The notes: a model not told the origin generated them from the sequence alone. A stretch of DNA of 64,000 nucleotides from Hyphomicrobium sp. MC1 (GCF_000253295.1 NC_015717.1:1178001-1242000); one strand, 5' to 3'. Numbered from the stretch's first letter, positions 41,385 to 50,924 are shown. Program-made: numbers and translations.

Positions 41385-41957
41385 TCAGGCGCTGGAACTC
41401 ATGGCGGTTCGTCCGGCCTGCTTGAGCTGATCGTCGGCATGTAGGAATGCTTCGACTTCCGGCGTAGCGGGTGGGCTGACCTCCGAGACGCCGAGGAGGG
41501 ACATCAGCCGGGAGATCTCGACGAACTTCTTTTCTTTGCGGTCGTAAAGGCCGCCTTTGAATAAGGCGCGCGTTGCGGGCTGTCCGTCGCGCGGGCCGCC
41601 ATGGATAACGAAGACCTGCTCCATGACGACAAGTGCCGCGTCCCAGCAGAGAAGCCGCGTTTCGAGGCGGAATTTTTGAAAAGGCCGCAGCTCGCGTTGA
41701 AAGCGGATGGTGATTGCGCTGGCGATCGGTGTCCAACGATGGCGCAAAACCAGCCGCCAAAGGCCGGACCGGACGAGCACATCAAGGCGACCGAGATCCA
41801 TCAGCGTCAGATAGCGGCCGTTGTTCATATGGATCGAAATATCGAGATCGTGCGGCCAGACGCGAAACCACAACTTGGATGTTTCGCTGGGCAGCGAGAG
41901 AGGCCCTCGGCGGCGTGCCGTCATTAAGACCCATATCAGTCTGAACCAAAGGTTCAT
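41385..41957 (-). CDS. Acyl-CoA thioesterase-like hotdog protein
   Basis: 190 residues. 'VWPHDLDISIHMNNGRYLTL' and 'DLGRLDVLVRSG' are the hotdog-fold signature of 4-hydroxybenzoyl-CoA/THEM6-type thioesterases; 'ITIRFQRELRPFQKFRLETR' is the central strand pair. The acyl substrate is unknown. Convergent with nnr. Confidence 0.85.
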   Translation of the reverse strand: MNLWFRLIWVLMTARRRGPLSLPSETSKLWFRVWPHDLDISIHMNNGRYLTLMDLGRLDVLVRSGLWRLVLRHRWTPIASAITIRFQRELRPFQKFRLETRLLCWDAALVVMEQVFVIHGGPRDGQPATRALFKGGLYDRKEKKFVEISRLMSLLGVSEVSPPATPEVEAFLHADDQLKQAGRTAMSSSA

Positions 41958-42134
41958 GCGCCGGTTTCCGAAATGTAGGCATTGAGACCTAAGCAGCCTT
42001 TACCTATACGTCAACTGCGCGGTCTGCCGCGATCTCATTTGGCGATTGCCCGTCGGCGGGCCACAATGGCACGATATCGCCTGTGCAATTATGAATCGCG
42101 AATCTGACGAACCAAAGAGGGTTTGGCTCGGCGC

Positions 42135-43808
42135 ATGAAAAGCTTTCGGGCATTTCCGGTGTGGCTGCTCATGGCTTCGCCTCTGGCGGGGGCACCTGCG
42201 CTCGCGGCTGATGCCATCACCGCGCCTTCGCCGGTCGAGGAAGGCGCGACGTTGCTCATTCGGGGCGACGCGGAGAAGGCTGTTGCAACTTATACGGCAG
42301 CGCTCAAGGATACAGGGCTGCCCAACGACCGGCGCGCGACGATTCTCAATGATCGCGCTGTCGCCAACGTGCGTCTTGGCGAGACCAAGGCTGCGCTTGA
42401 GGACTACAATCGCGCCGTCGAGCTTTTCCCCGAGTATCCGGTCGCATACAACAATAGAGGCAATCTTCTTCTGGCGCTCGGCCAGTTGAAAGAGGCGATG
42501 AAGGATTTCGATCGTGCTCTGCTTCTGGCGCCGAGCTTTGCCGCCGCCTATTCGAACCGCGGCAATGCGAGGATGAAGCTCGGCCAGTCGGCTGCAGCGC
42601 TGGCGGATTTCACCAAGGCGATCGAGTTGATGCCCGCGAGCGCGCCGCCGCTATCGGGACGCGGACTTGCCTATCTCTCTGTCGGCAAGCCACACGCTGC
42701 CATTCGCGATTTCTCGCGCGCCGTCAGCGCCGATGCGCGTTTTGCGGCGGCCTATCGCAATCGAGCAGAGGCGCGCATGGCCGTTGGGCAACGTGACGAT
42801 GCGATCGAAGATCTGTCTCGCGCCATCGCCTTTGATCCTAATAATGGCGAGCTTTATGTGGTGCGAGGATACGCTTATCTGATCAGCGGCAATGCGGCGT
42901 CGGCCATCAAGGATTTTTCGCGCGCCATCGAACTCGATCCCAAATCGAGCGCGGGATACGAAGGGCGCGGGCTTGCCAACGGTGTGGCGGAAGCCTTTGA
43001 CGACGCGAATTCTGACCTCAATCGCGCGATCGAACTCGATCCGCGCTCGCCGGTGGCGTTCGCGTTCCGGGCGTACATCTATAAGCAGAACGGCCAGCCG
43101 GATATCGGCGCCAAGGACGTCGAGACGGCAATCAAACTCGATACCAATTCGCCTGAAGCGCTCTGGGCGCGTGGCGAAATCGAAGAAGCCAATGGCCAGG
43201 CCGATACGGCCATTACGGATTTGCGCCACGCCTTGCAGCTTCGTCCGAGCTGGCAATTTGCGTCGGATGCGCTGCAGCGACTGGGTGCGGCGCCAGACGA
43301 TGTCGAGGACAAGCCGGTGCCATCGCTGGATATCGATAAATGGCATGTCGTGCTGCACGGCAAAGATTATTTCGCAACCAGCGTCGACTATCCGCAAATA
43401 CGCGTGCCGCTGGAGATGACAGGTGAAGGGCTGCCGAGGCTGTTGTCGTGGGAAGTGCAAAAGCCGCCTTACGCGGGTTACGGCATCCTGCGTTTTTCAG
43501 GCGGCACGGTTCACGGGAAAAACGGCCCGGAAGACACCGAGCTTGCCGCGATCATCTATATCGGCGGCGGCAAGGTTTTGGCAATCGAGCCGCATCGGCA
43601 GGGTTCGCGCGTCGCGTCGTGGACGTGGGATGGCGATCGTCTGCAGATCGCAAGCGTGGATGGAGTCACCGACGAATATCAACTTCATCCGGTGAATGTT
43701 GCGGTCGTCGGCAATCGCGATCAGACGTACGCAGACGGGGCGCGAGCGGAGCGGCAGCAGCGACGCTCCAAGCCGAAATCTTTCTTCCAATTGCTCTTCG
43801 GGTTCTGA
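42135..43808 (+). CDS. Exported TPR-repeat protein
   Basis: 557 residues from ATG 42135 (TTG 42123 is also in frame). A signal peptide ('FPVWLLMASPLAGAPALAA') is followed by about ten tetratricopeptide repeats of 34 residues (about 35-385; typical units 'AYNNRGNLLLALGQLKEAMK' and 'DFDRALLLAP'). A C-terminal domain of about 150 residues ('KWHVVLHGKDYFATSVDYPQ') is unassigned and beta-rich. The repeats suggest a periplasmic scaffold for protein-protein contacts. Confidence 0.85.
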   Translation: MKSFRAFPVWLLMASPLAGAPALAADAITAPSPVEEGATLLIRGDAEKAVATYTAALKDTGLPNDRRATILNDRAVANVRLGETKAALEDYNRAVELFPEYPVAYNNRGNLLLALGQLKEAMKDFDRALLLAPSFAAAYSNRGNARMKLGQSAAALADFTKAIELMPASAPPLSGRGLAYLSVGKPHAAIRDFSRAVSADARFAAAYRNRAEARMAVGQRDDAIEDLSRAIAFDPNNGELYVVRGYAYLISGNAASAIKDFSRAIELDPKSSAGYEGRGLANGVAEAFDDANSDLNRAIELDPRSPVAFAFRAYIYKQNGQPDIGAKDVETAIKLDTNSPEALWARGEIEEANGQADTAITDLRHALQLRPSWQFASDALQRLGAAPDDVEDKPVPSLDIDKWHVVLHGKDYFATSVDYPQIRVPLEMTGEGLPRLLSWEVQKPPYAGYGILRFSGGTVHGKNGPEDTELAAIIYIGGGKVLAIEPHRQGSRVASWTWDGDRLQIASVDGVTDEYQLHPVNVAVVGNRDQTYADGARAERQQRRSKPKSFFQLLFGF

Positions 43809-43856
43809 TAGCCAGCGCGTCGCCGCAATGACGGCGGCGCAATGGGGATGCTGCTG

Positions 43857-45311
43857 ATGACCGAGAGCGCGACGATCGTCTGGTTTCGTAATGATCTCCG
43901 GCTTTGCGATCACCCCGCGTTGACCGCTGCGGTAAAGCGGGGTGGACCGGTCATTGCGCTGTTCGTTCTCGATGATGCGGCTGCGGGGTGTTGGAAGCTG
44001 GGCGGTGCATCGCGGTGGTGGCTGGCGAAAAGTCTGGAAGCGTTGAGCCACGACATTGCGCAGCGTGGCGCACGCCTGATTTTGCGTCGAGGCGATACGG
44101 AAAGTATTTTGAAACGTCTCGTCGATGAGAGCGGTGCAACGGCAGTTTACGTCACTCGCGGTTATGAGCCCTGGGCCAAGGGGTTGGAGGAAAAGCTCCA
44201 TAAGTCGTTCGGTGGATCGGGTGTGGTCTTCAAACGCTTCGGCGGTCGTTTGCTGAGGGAACCGGAAGATTTGCGCACATCGTCCGGCGCAGCCTATCAG
44301 GTCTTCACGCCGTTCTGGCGCGTCTTCAGGAAAGAGTTTTCAGCGCCAAAAGCACTGGCGGCGCCACGTCATCTTGGCCCGGTGCCGGACGCGATTGCAT
44401 CGGACGATATTTCCGACTGGAAGCTCGCGCCGACGAAACCGGATTGGTCGGGAGGTTTGGCTGAGGCGTGGCGGCCCGGCGAGCGTGGCGCGCAGTTGCG
44501 TCTTAAAAATTTCGTCAGCGAGGGTCTTTCAAATTACGATGACGGACGCGATCGGCTTAATGCGGAGGGGACGTCGCGACTTTCGCCGCATCTTGCATTC
44601 GGTGAAATTTCTCCGGCGGCGTGCTGGCGCGCAGCAGCGGAGGCATCGCATCAAACTCACAGCAGCGATGGCGCCGTCGAAACATTTCTCAAAGAGCTTG
44701 CATGGCGCGAGTTCAGTTACGCGCTGCTCTTTCAATTTCCGCAGATGCCGGATGAACCATTGCGCGATGAGTTTGCGGCGTTTCCCTGGGCGAAGTCGTC
44801 GGCTAACCTCAAGGCGTGGCAGCGCGGTTTAACGGGATATCCCGTCGTCGATGCCGGAATGCGCGAACTCTGGGCTACGGGATATATGCACAACCGGGCG
44901 CGCATGATTGCGGCGTCTTTTTTGACCAAGCACCTGCTTCTACCGTGGACATCAGGCGAGGCGTGGTTCTGGGACACGCTCGTCGACGCCGATCTCGCAA
45001 ACAACGCTGCGAATTGGCAGTGGGTTGCCGGTTGCGGTGCAGATGCGGCGCCTTACTTCCGTATTTTCAATCCTGTCTTGCAGGGCGAGAAATTCGATCC
45101 TGATGGCGACTATGTTCGCCGCTGGGTTCCGGAGCTTCAACGCTTACCCTCTGCCGATATTCACAAGCCATGGGCGGCCGATGCGACGACGCTGAAACGC
45201 GCGGGAGTCGCTATCGGGAAAAATTATCCGTTTCCGATCGTGGACCATAAAGAGGCGCGCGCTCGCGCGCTGACGGCGTATGACCGCGTGAAATCGAGCA
45301 AGCGAGGTTGA
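43857..45311 (+). CDS. phrB: Deoxyribodipyrimidine photolyase
   Basis: 484 residues from ATG 43857 (ATG 43848 or 43842-frame starts add a few). The N-terminal antenna domain begins 'IVWFRNDLRLCDHPAL'. The FAD domain has 'LKELAWREFSYALLFQFP', 'WQRGLTGYPVVDAGMRELWA' with 'GYMHNRARMIAASFLTKHLL', and 'DADLANNAANWQWVAGCGAD' with 'PYFRIFNPVLQGEKFDPDG'. It repairs UV cyclobutane pyrimidine dimers with visible light. Single gene. Confidence 0.95.
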   Translation: MTESATIVWFRNDLRLCDHPALTAAVKRGGPVIALFVLDDAAAGCWKLGGASRWWLAKSLEALSHDIAQRGARLILRRGDTESILKRLVDESGATAVYVTRGYEPWAKGLEEKLHKSFGGSGVVFKRFGGRLLREPEDLRTSSGAAYQVFTPFWRVFRKEFSAPKALAAPRHLGPVPDAIASDDISDWKLAPTKPDWSGGLAEAWRPGERGAQLRLKNFVSEGLSNYDDGRDRLNAEGTSRLSPHLAFGEISPAACWRAAAEASHQTHSSDGAVETFLKELAWREFSYALLFQFPQMPDEPLRDEFAAFPWAKSSANLKAWQRGLTGYPVVDAGMRELWATGYMHNRARMIAASFLTKHLLLPWTSGEAWFWDTLVDADLANNAANWQWVAGCGADAAPYFRIFNPVLQGEKFDPDGDYVRRWVPELQRLPSADIHKPWAADATTLKRAGVAIGKNYPFPIVDHKEARARALTAYDRVKSSKRG

Positions 45312-45536
45312 AAATACGAGGCGACTTCCGACATTTAACGTCGTTGCACATGAATCCTTGAAGAGAAGCTTTGCAGGTGCGTGATTTTGAAATGCTCACG
45401 ACGAACCTCGAAACCGTTTCGTAAGCTAGATGAGCCGCAGTCCTGTACGGGGGGCGATTTATTGGTAATTCCCATTAACGTTGGGGCGTTTTCGCCGTAT
45501 TATGCGGGCAATAAGCGTATTGCGTAGGGAGCTATC

Positions 45537-46364
45537 ATGTTGCGTAGGATGATGTTGGCGGCAATTTTGTTTGCCGCTCCGTCGGTTGCGGCCATGGCCG
45601 CGCCGAGTGAAGCACCGGCGAACGGGGCATCGACGACCACCGAGACGCAGTCGGGCACGACGACATACTTTGGCAAGGCCGAAGGAGCGAAAGAGCCTGT
45701 GACCGTCGAGGCGAAGAAGGAGCCGGTCGCCAAGCCGCGGCCGCTTCCGCCGACACTCACCGCATCCATTGATCTTTCTCGGCAAACGATGAGCGTTTCG
45801 GTCAATGGCGAGCCGCGCTATCGCTGGCGTATCTCGTCCGGGACACAGCAGTATGCGACGCCGACGGGCAACTTCTACCCGCAATGGACGTCGCGAATGT
45901 GGTATTCGAAGAAATACGACAATGCGCCCATGCCGAACGCTGTTTTTATCAACGGCGGCGTTGCCGTTCATGGAACATATCATATGGCTGCGCTCGGCCG
46001 TCCGGCGTCGCACGGCTGCATTCGCTTGGCGCCGTCGAATGCCAAAATTTTCTACGATCTCGTTCAGCGCCACGGAATGATGCGCACGCGCGTCAGCGTG
46101 CATGGACGCCCGAATTGGGGTGATAACGCCGTCGCGCGTCGCGACTCGCACGATGACGATGATTACGCGAGCAATGGCGGCAGCAGCTCGTTCTGGGGCA
46201 ACATCTTTGGCGGTCCGCAGTCCGCCAAGGCGAACGGCAAGAAAACACGCTATGTCTATATCGATGGCGTTCGCACGAAGGTCTATCAGGCGAAGGACGG
46301 CACGTATTACTACAAGAGGCCGAAAGGGAAGAAGTATTCGGGCTACGCCTACGGCGCAAACTGA
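45537..46364 (+). CDS. L,D-transpeptidase (YkuD), exported
   Basis: 275 residues with AGGGAG before the ATG and a signal peptide ('MMLAAILFAAPSVAAMAA'). The YkuD domain (about 80-195) carries 'GVAVHGTYHMAALGRPASHG' leading into the catalytic 'SHGCIRL' Cys motif. It cross-links peptidoglycan at L,D bonds or anchors proteins to the wall. The C-terminal 80 residues are Asp/Ser- then Lys/Tyr-rich ('RYVYIDGVRTKVYQAKDGT') and look like a short wall-binding tail. A terminator follows. Confidence 0.93.
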   Translation: MLRRMMLAAILFAAPSVAAMAAPSEAPANGASTTTETQSGTTTYFGKAEGAKEPVTVEAKKEPVAKPRPLPPTLTASIDLSRQTMSVSVNGEPRYRWRISSGTQQYATPTGNFYPQWTSRMWYSKKYDNAPMPNAVFINGGVAVHGTYHMAALGRPASHGCIRLAPSNAKIFYDLVQRHGMMRTRVSVHGRPNWGDNAVARRDSHDDDDYASNGGSSSFWGNIFGGPQSAKANGKKTRYVYIDGVRTKVYQAKDGTYYYKRPKGKKYSGYAYGAN

Positions 46365-46390
46365 TACGTCAAACCGTTCCATAATTGAAA

Positions 46391-46416
46391 AGGCCCGCGA
46401 TTTGCGGGCCTTTTTT
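46391..46416. terminator. Bidirectional intrinsic terminator
   Basis: AGGCCCGC (46391-46398) pairs with GCGGGCCT (46404-46411), followed by a T run to 46416; an A run on the left gives a T run on the minus strand. It lies between the convergent YkuD and EipA-like genes. Confidence 0.9.
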
Positions 46417-46427
46417 GTTGTCGGCGA

Positions 46428-47612
46428 TTAGAACGGGTTCCAAGTCGGCTGTTCGGTGAACCGAAGGTAGCCGATATTGGCGCCCAGACGCATGCCAACG
46501 CCGGATCGAATTGGTGCCATGATAACGGGGCCGCCCTTCAGCAAGGTCACGCCGACGCCGCCGACAAAATATGCCGATCCGTCGACGCCTGTGAAATTCC
46601 GATAGATATCGTTCGCATTATCCATGCGGTAGATGAGGAAAAGTGTGCGCGAGCCAGAGGCGCCTAAGTCGGTGCCAACCGAAGGCCCGTGCCAATAAAC
46701 TTCCCGCGTTCCAGGTTGGGAACGCATAAACAAGGTGCCTTTGCCGAAGCGAAGACCCGCGAGAAACGCGCCGCCGCCTTCGACGCCGAGGACGTAGGCC
46801 GTCGGGCGTCCCGACTGTTTGAAGGCATGCTCGATGACGGCAGCCAAGTTCGTCGAAATCGATCCGAAGAACCCGCGCGTGACGTCGCGGATTTCTTCGA
46901 TCGAATAGCCTTCCTCTTCCGGTGGCGGCAGATTGGGAATGGGTGTCGGCTCTCGCATTGCAACAGCCGGCGGCGGCGTGGCCTCATCCGGGTGTGTGCG
47001 CGTGGCCCAGCCTTGAGATGTGTGTGGCGTGGCTTTGACGGCCGGCTTCTTGGCCACAACGGCGGGCGGGGAAGGTTTCTTTGCGGCGGATGCCGCTGGC
47101 GGCGTTGCGGGAGAGGGCGCTGGAACGGGAGGGGTGGCCTGCGCTGTCGCCGGTGGCGGAGCGTTGCGCTTTGCTGCGGCGATCTTCTCATCGAGGCGCT
47201 TCAGCATATAATCCGACTTCGCCTTGATGACGGTATTGAGTTCGGCCGCCGCCATTTTCAGTTCTTCGAGCTTGGCGCAGTCGGGTTCTTCGCCGTCGGG
47301 TATGCGGCCGAGAGAATCGACGGTAAGCAGCAGCTGGCTGCTCTTCTTGTCGAATTCTTCGAGCTTCGGGTCGTCGATGGCGTTGAGAGCCAGATTCTCG
47401 TCATCGGTGTCGGGCAACTGCAACGCCTGCTTATAGCGTTTGAGGCGCTCCTGCAGCTTGGGTTGCACTTCGAGCGTCAAGGTTCGCAGACTTGCGCCCG
47501 ACTGATCGACGGCTGCGGCGAAGTCATTTGCCGTGCAGGTTGCGGCGACGGCGCGCGGCACGTTTGTCAGCAATGCCGCCATCATGGCAATGAATGCAAG
47601 CGTCGATCGCAT
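46428..47612 (-). CDS. eipA: EipA-like envelope protein (DUF1134) with long N-terminal extension
   Basis: 394 residues. After a signal peptide ('MMAALLTNVPRAVAATC') there is a helical part (about 25-145), an Ala/Pro/Lys-rich linker (about 145-215), then the DUF1134/EipA domain (about 225-394: 'YSIEEIRDVTRGFFGSISTN', 'GGAFLAGLRFGKGTL', 'YWHGPSVGTDLGASGSRTLF'). EipA of Brucella (about 200 aa) is a periplasmic beta-barrel protein needed for envelope integrity. The helical extension and linker roughly double that length. Convergent with the L,D-transpeptidase. Confidence 0.85.
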   Translation of the reverse strand: MRSTLAFIAMMAALLTNVPRAVAATCTANDFAAAVDQSGASLRTLTLEVQPKLQERLKRYKQALQLPDTDDENLALNAIDDPKLEEFDKKSSQLLLTVDSLGRIPDGEEPDCAKLEELKMAAAELNTVIKAKSDYMLKRLDEKIAAAKRNAPPPATAQATPPVPAPSPATPPAASAAKKPSPPAVVAKKPAVKATPHTSQGWATRTHPDEATPPPAVAMREPTPIPNLPPPEEEGYSIEEIRDVTRGFFGSISTNLAAVIEHAFKQSGRPTAYVLGVEGGGAFLAGLRFGKGTLFMRSQPGTREVYWHGPSVGTDLGASGSRTLFLIYRMDNANDIYRNFTGVDGSAYFVGGVGVTLLKGGPVIMAPIRSGVGMRLGANIGYLRFTEQPTWNPF

Positions 47613-47685
47613 GGCTTTGCAGCTCCAATATCAGTCGCCAGTGCCGGGCGATCGTCGGTCTTGCGAAAACGAGCAGAAGCCGTTG

Positions 47686-48096
47686 TTACGGTCGTGACGC
47701 AGATTTTGCGGCAATGCGCGCCATGAACCGGGCGGTGTCAACGATAATCCGAGTGTGCGTTCCCGATCCTATTCGATCAATGCCATCGGTTGCCGAAACG
47801 TCGAACGTGATTTTTCGGCCATCGACAGATTTGACCGTTGCGGTCGCGGTTACCGTATAGCCAATCGGCGTCGGCGAAGTGTGTGTCACATCCAGGTGTA
47901 CGCCGAGGCTTTCGTGGCCTTGCGGCAGGAAACCATCAAGGCAGTCGACCGCTGCCGCTTCGATCGCGGCGATCAGCATCGGGCTCGCGAAGACAGGCAC
48001 ATTTCCACTTCCGACACGCGTTGCGAGGCGCTCATCAGTGACAAGCATGCTTGCCGTGCCGCTTAGTCCAGCGCGCAACTGCGAAAGATCGGCCAT
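47686..48096 (-). CDS. FlK-like thioesterase family protein
   Basis: 136 residues. 'PVFASPMLIAAIEAAAVDCL', 'HESLGVHLDVTHTSPTPIGY' and 'VSATDGIDRIGSGTHTRIIV' match the hotdog-fold family related to fluoroacetyl-CoA thioesterase. The catalytic Glu and His positions ('IEAAA', 'HTSPTP') are present. The natural substrate is probably another short acyl-CoA. Confidence 0.85.
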   Translation of the reverse strand: MADLSQLRAGLSGTASMLVTDERLATRVGSGNVPVFASPMLIAAIEAAAVDCLDGFLPQGHESLGVHLDVTHTSPTPIGYTVTATATVKSVDGRKITFDVSATDGIDRIGSGTHTRIIVDTARFMARIAAKSASRP

Positions 48097-48314
48097 CCGT
48101 TACGCTCCTTCTCGTCTGGAACGGCCATTAAGGGGCGTCGCTCGAATGATCAATAGGATTGGTGACGCTCGTAAACAGGGCTAGCGTTAACCAGCTTTTC
48201 GGAACGCGCTGCCCAAAGCCGCAGGAGCACGTCTAGCTAATTATGACGTTCGCTCGGTAGAGTTATTCAGGCGATATTCAGGATGGCTGCGTGCTGCTTC
48301 GCTTTCGCTCGTTC

Positions 48315-48605
48315 ATGATCGCGTTTTCGATTGTGCTCGCTCTTGCGCCGTTTTCGGGGATTGCGGCGGCGGCGCTTTTGGCCTCGACGCTCGGCTGCGA
48401 GATCAATGATGCTGCGATGGAACCGTGCACAGCGCATGGCATCGACTTTGGTCCACTGCTCACGGATTTGTTGCTGACCGCGAGCCTCGGGCAGATCGCA
48501 TTCCTGATCCTGACGGCCGTGCTGGTCGTCTGGACCGTAATAGAAGTCTTCGCCCTGCTGGCACGGACGTGGCAGCGGGATCGCGGCGCAGTAGTTAAGC
48601 GCTAG
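48315..48605 (+). CDS. Small membrane protein
   Basis: 96 residues from ATG 48315 (GTG 48291 would add eight). Two hydrophobic segments ('MIAFSIVLALAPFSGIAAAA' and 'GQIAFLILTAVLVVWTVIEV') flank a short loop with two cysteines. Convergent and overlapping by 4 bases with the next gene. Not recognised. Confidence 0.6.
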   Translation: MIAFSIVLALAPFSGIAAAALLASTLGCEINDAAMEPCTAHGIDFGPLLTDLLLTASLGQIAFLILTAVLVVWTVIEVFALLARTWQRDRGAVVKR

Positions 48606-49051
48606 GGACGGGTGATTTCGAACAGGCCAGGGAAGGCTGATCCCGATGGGCCGATTTCGGAAACCGCAGCGGCGCAGCTTTCGTCAATGACCAGCTTGCA
48701 TTGGTTCGAGGGATCATCTTGGGCGCAGTGCTTGGCGCGCATCCAGGCGTCGTAAATCTTCTTTTCCTGGGCGTTGAAAACATCGAGTTCGGGGCCGTTG
48801 TAAACGGACGGAAGAACGGCCGCTTTGTCCGTCAGCTTGCCGCCGGGGCAGGTTTCAGATGCGCCCAGGGCCTGGGCGTAGCGGGAACCGATGTCGTAAG
48901 GCGTCAGATTGGTGGCGGCTATGGCGGTGCGCGTGGCCGTCAGAAGATCCTTGGGCGGATCAGCCGCCGTGGCAGAGTTATCGTCGGCCAGCAGTCCGGC
49001 CAGAGCCAGAAAGAGCAGCATGGAAAGGCTTTTTGGCCGCCTCAAGCCCAT
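48602..49051 (-). CDS. Secreted hypothetical protein
   Basis: 149 residues, with a signal peptide ('LSMLLFLALAGLLADDNSATA') and four cysteines in the mature part ('TCPGGK', 'KHCAQDDPSNQCK', 'ESCAAA'), suggesting disulfides. Not recognised. Confidence 0.7.
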   Translation of the reverse strand: MGLRRPKSLSMLLFLALAGLLADDNSATAADPPKDLLTATRTAIAATNLTPYDIGSRYAQALGASETCPGGKLTDKAAVLPSVYNGPELDVFNAQEKKIYDAWMRAKHCAQDDPSNQCKLVIDESCAAAVSEIGPSGSAFPGLFEITRP

Positions 49052-49349
49052 CGGGATCCTCCAGGCCTTGTTGATTGCCCCGGCAACTTATCGTCGAATT
49101 GCAGCGCGTGCGGATGGTGCCGGATGGAAGTCCGCGCGGGCGACGATGCGAAGAATGCCATCAAATGCATATACTTTTTTGTAAGTCGAAGCGATTTGCA
49201 TTTCGGCAAATCCATCAACCTCATATACCCTATCTTCGCAATTGGCGATCGAAGGCGCTATCCTGTCTTTGAGCTTGCCGGCTGGCGGCGATATCATCGT
49301 ATTATGGGTTGAGCTTGCCCGTGCGCCGTCCCTAGGAGAGAGACATCAC

Positions 49350-49769
49350 ATGACCTCACGCATTGCTTTATATGCGGCTGCGTTCGCCGCTCTTGCCGTC
49401 ACCGGCGCCAGCCCAAGCTTCGCTCTTTCGACCAAGGAATGCAGCGTGAAATATCAGGCTGCGAAGTCCGCTGGAACGTTGAACGGACAGACCTGGGCGG
49501 AATTCCGCAAAAAGGAATGCGCTGGAGCTGCGACGACGACGGAAGAAAAGCCGGCTGCGAAAGTCGAGACGACGAAAGCTGCTTCCGGCGCCATTTTTCC
49601 GAAGGCGGTCGATACGAAGTATGCCAAGGAAAGCGCGGGCCGGGCTCGGATGCATACGTGCCTTGATCAGTACAAGGCTAACAAGGCGAACGGCGGCAAT
49701 GGCGGCCTCAAGTGGATTCAAAAGGGCGGCGGTTACTACAGTCAGTGTAACGCGGCCCTGAAGAAGTAA
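49350..49769 (+). CDS. Secreted protein with KECSVKYQAAK/TWAEFRKKEC motif
   Basis: 139 residues from ATG 49350, with AGGAG 9 bases upstream. Signal peptide ('ALYAAAFAALAVTGASPSFA'). The mature start 'STKECSVKYQAAKSAGTLNG' plus 'TWAEFRKKECAG' is a pattern common in small secreted Hyphomicrobiales proteins, followed by a Lys/Ala/Glu-rich linker and a second Cys-containing part ('HTCLDQYKANK', 'YYSQCNAALKK'). The four cysteines could form two disulfides. Function unknown. A strong terminator follows. Confidence 0.8.
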   Translation: MTSRIALYAAAFAALAVTGASPSFALSTKECSVKYQAAKSAGTLNGQTWAEFRKKECAGAATTTEEKPAAKVETTKAASGAIFPKAVDTKYAKESAGRARMHTCLDQYKANKANGGNGGLKWIQKGGGYYSQCNAALKK

Positions 49770-49798
49770 CTTTGCCCGTTCTGCTGCAGACATGACAA

Positions 49799-49826
49799 CG
49801 GCGAGATTTTCATCTCGCCGTTTTTC
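49799..49826 (+). terminator. Strong intrinsic terminator
   Basis: CGGCGAGAT (49799-49807) pairs perfectly with ATCTCGCCG (49812-49820) and is followed by TTTTT. Confidence 0.92.
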
Positions 49827-49852
49827 GTTTCGGAGAAGGTATCAGCCCCGTC

Positions 49853-50137
49853 TCAGCGTTTCATTTCGCGCTCGCGCTGCCAGGACAAAAACAGCACCGT
49901 TACGAGTGATGTCAAAAGCATGGTGCCGAGAATAGCGGGCTGGCGCATGAAGGACTGCCAGACGTTGAAGCCTTCAATCCATCCGCCGCGGTTCGTCAGG
50001 ACGTTATTGAGAACGAGAACCACGAACGCGACGAGCGACGTCAGGGCGGTGGCGATAACGGCTTCGACCAGCCGTTTGGTCAGCCGTGGTACGGATATGG
50101 AATTGCGGCCAATAGCGAGTTGTGTCCGGTCCGACAT
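49853..50137 (-). CDS. Small two-helix membrane protein
   Basis: 94 residues. Two membrane segments ('AVIATALTSLVAFVVLVLNN' and 'AILGTMLLTSLVTVLFLSW'), with a basic C-terminus ('QREREMKR') that should face the cytoplasm. Not recognised. Confidence 0.65.
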   Translation of the reverse strand: MSDRTQLAIGRNSISVPRLTKRLVEAVIATALTSLVAFVVLVLNNVLTNRGGWIEGFNVWQSFMRQPAILGTMLLTSLVTVLFLSWQREREMKR

Positions 50138-50447
50138 GGTTTGCTCCCGTATTGCTTAGGCGAAGGGGCACGGCGATCGCCACGGAGCCCCGGATTTATT
50201 CTCCCTTTCTATCAGATTCGCATCGGCAACGTGGCAGGGGCGAGGCGTTCGCGCATCGTTAGCTTATCAACGAGGTGAGCTTTTCTAGCGCCCGATCCTC
50301 AAAGCAAGTTGATCACTATGTTCGCAGCTTCGGCAACATCGTTCAGTGAAGCCGGGATATAATGAGCGGACGTCGCCCATGCTGCGGCTAGCTAGCGACG
50401 AACGGGACCGGCGGATTTAAGGCGCGGTTCCAGATCGGAGAGCGTTC
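50138..50447. other. 310-bp intergenic region
   Basis: Divergent spacer between two small genes. No gene, clear promoter or hairpin with a T-tract is seen; the plus-strand gene has GGAGAG as its ribosome-binding site at the right end. Confidence 0.5.
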
Positions 50448-50846
50448 ATGCTTCGCTTCGTACATCTGCTTGCTAGCACTTTGCTGGTGGCAATCGTCGG
50501 TATGTCGGGTGCCGCGACCGCGGCGCCTGGCGGGTTAGCTGCGGTCGCGTTTGGCAAGCCAACCGGTATTGTCCTGACGCATGGCGGAGGTGGCGGCCAC
50601 TGGGGCGGTGGCGGCGGAGGTCACTGGGGCGGAGGTGGCGGCCACTGGGGCGGCGGCGGCCGCCACTGGCGCGGCGGATACTGGCGCGGTAGGGGCTGGG
50701 GTTACGGCTTCTACGGCGGGTATCCCTACTATGGCGGCTATTACCCGTATTATGACGACTATTATTACGATGATTACTACTATCCGGATTATCCGACCTG
50801 CTACTACAGCCGCAGGTATCGCGCGCGCATCTGTCCAGGTTATTGA
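50448..50846 (+). CDS. Secreted Gly/Tyr-rich repeat protein
   Basis: 132 residues with a signal peptide ('HLLASTLLVAIVGMSGAATA'). The middle has four 'GGHWGGGGG'-type units, then a Tyr-rich stretch ('YYPYYDDYYYDDYYYPDY') and a terminal two-cysteine 'TCYYSRRYRARICPGY'. Such low-complexity exported proteins are common in this order; they may be wall or surface components. Confidence 0.75.
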   Translation: MLRFVHLLASTLLVAIVGMSGAATAAPGGLAAVAFGKPTGIVLTHGGGGGHWGGGGGGHWGGGGGHWGGGGRHWRGGYWRGRGWGYGFYGGYPYYGGYYPYYDDYYYDDYYYPDYPTCYYSRRYRARICPGY

Positions 50847-50924
50847 TACTTCAGGCCGTGGTGCCCAAATTGTCCGAATGAGTCGGCGGCTTAACTGCCG
50901 ACCGCAGGAGCATTTAGAAGTTAC

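Noticed and set aside
42651..43460. 269-codon minus-strand frame
   Set aside because: Antisense to TPR repeats; its apparent repeats are inherited from those.
45459..46382. 307-codon minus-strand frame
   Set aside because: Antisense to the L,D-transpeptidase with its SHGCIR motif; Arg-rich without domains.
46689..47726. 345-codon plus-strand frame
   Set aside because: Antisense to the EipA-like gene; the sequence is Arg/Cys/Gly-rich low complexity mirroring the Ala/Pro linker.
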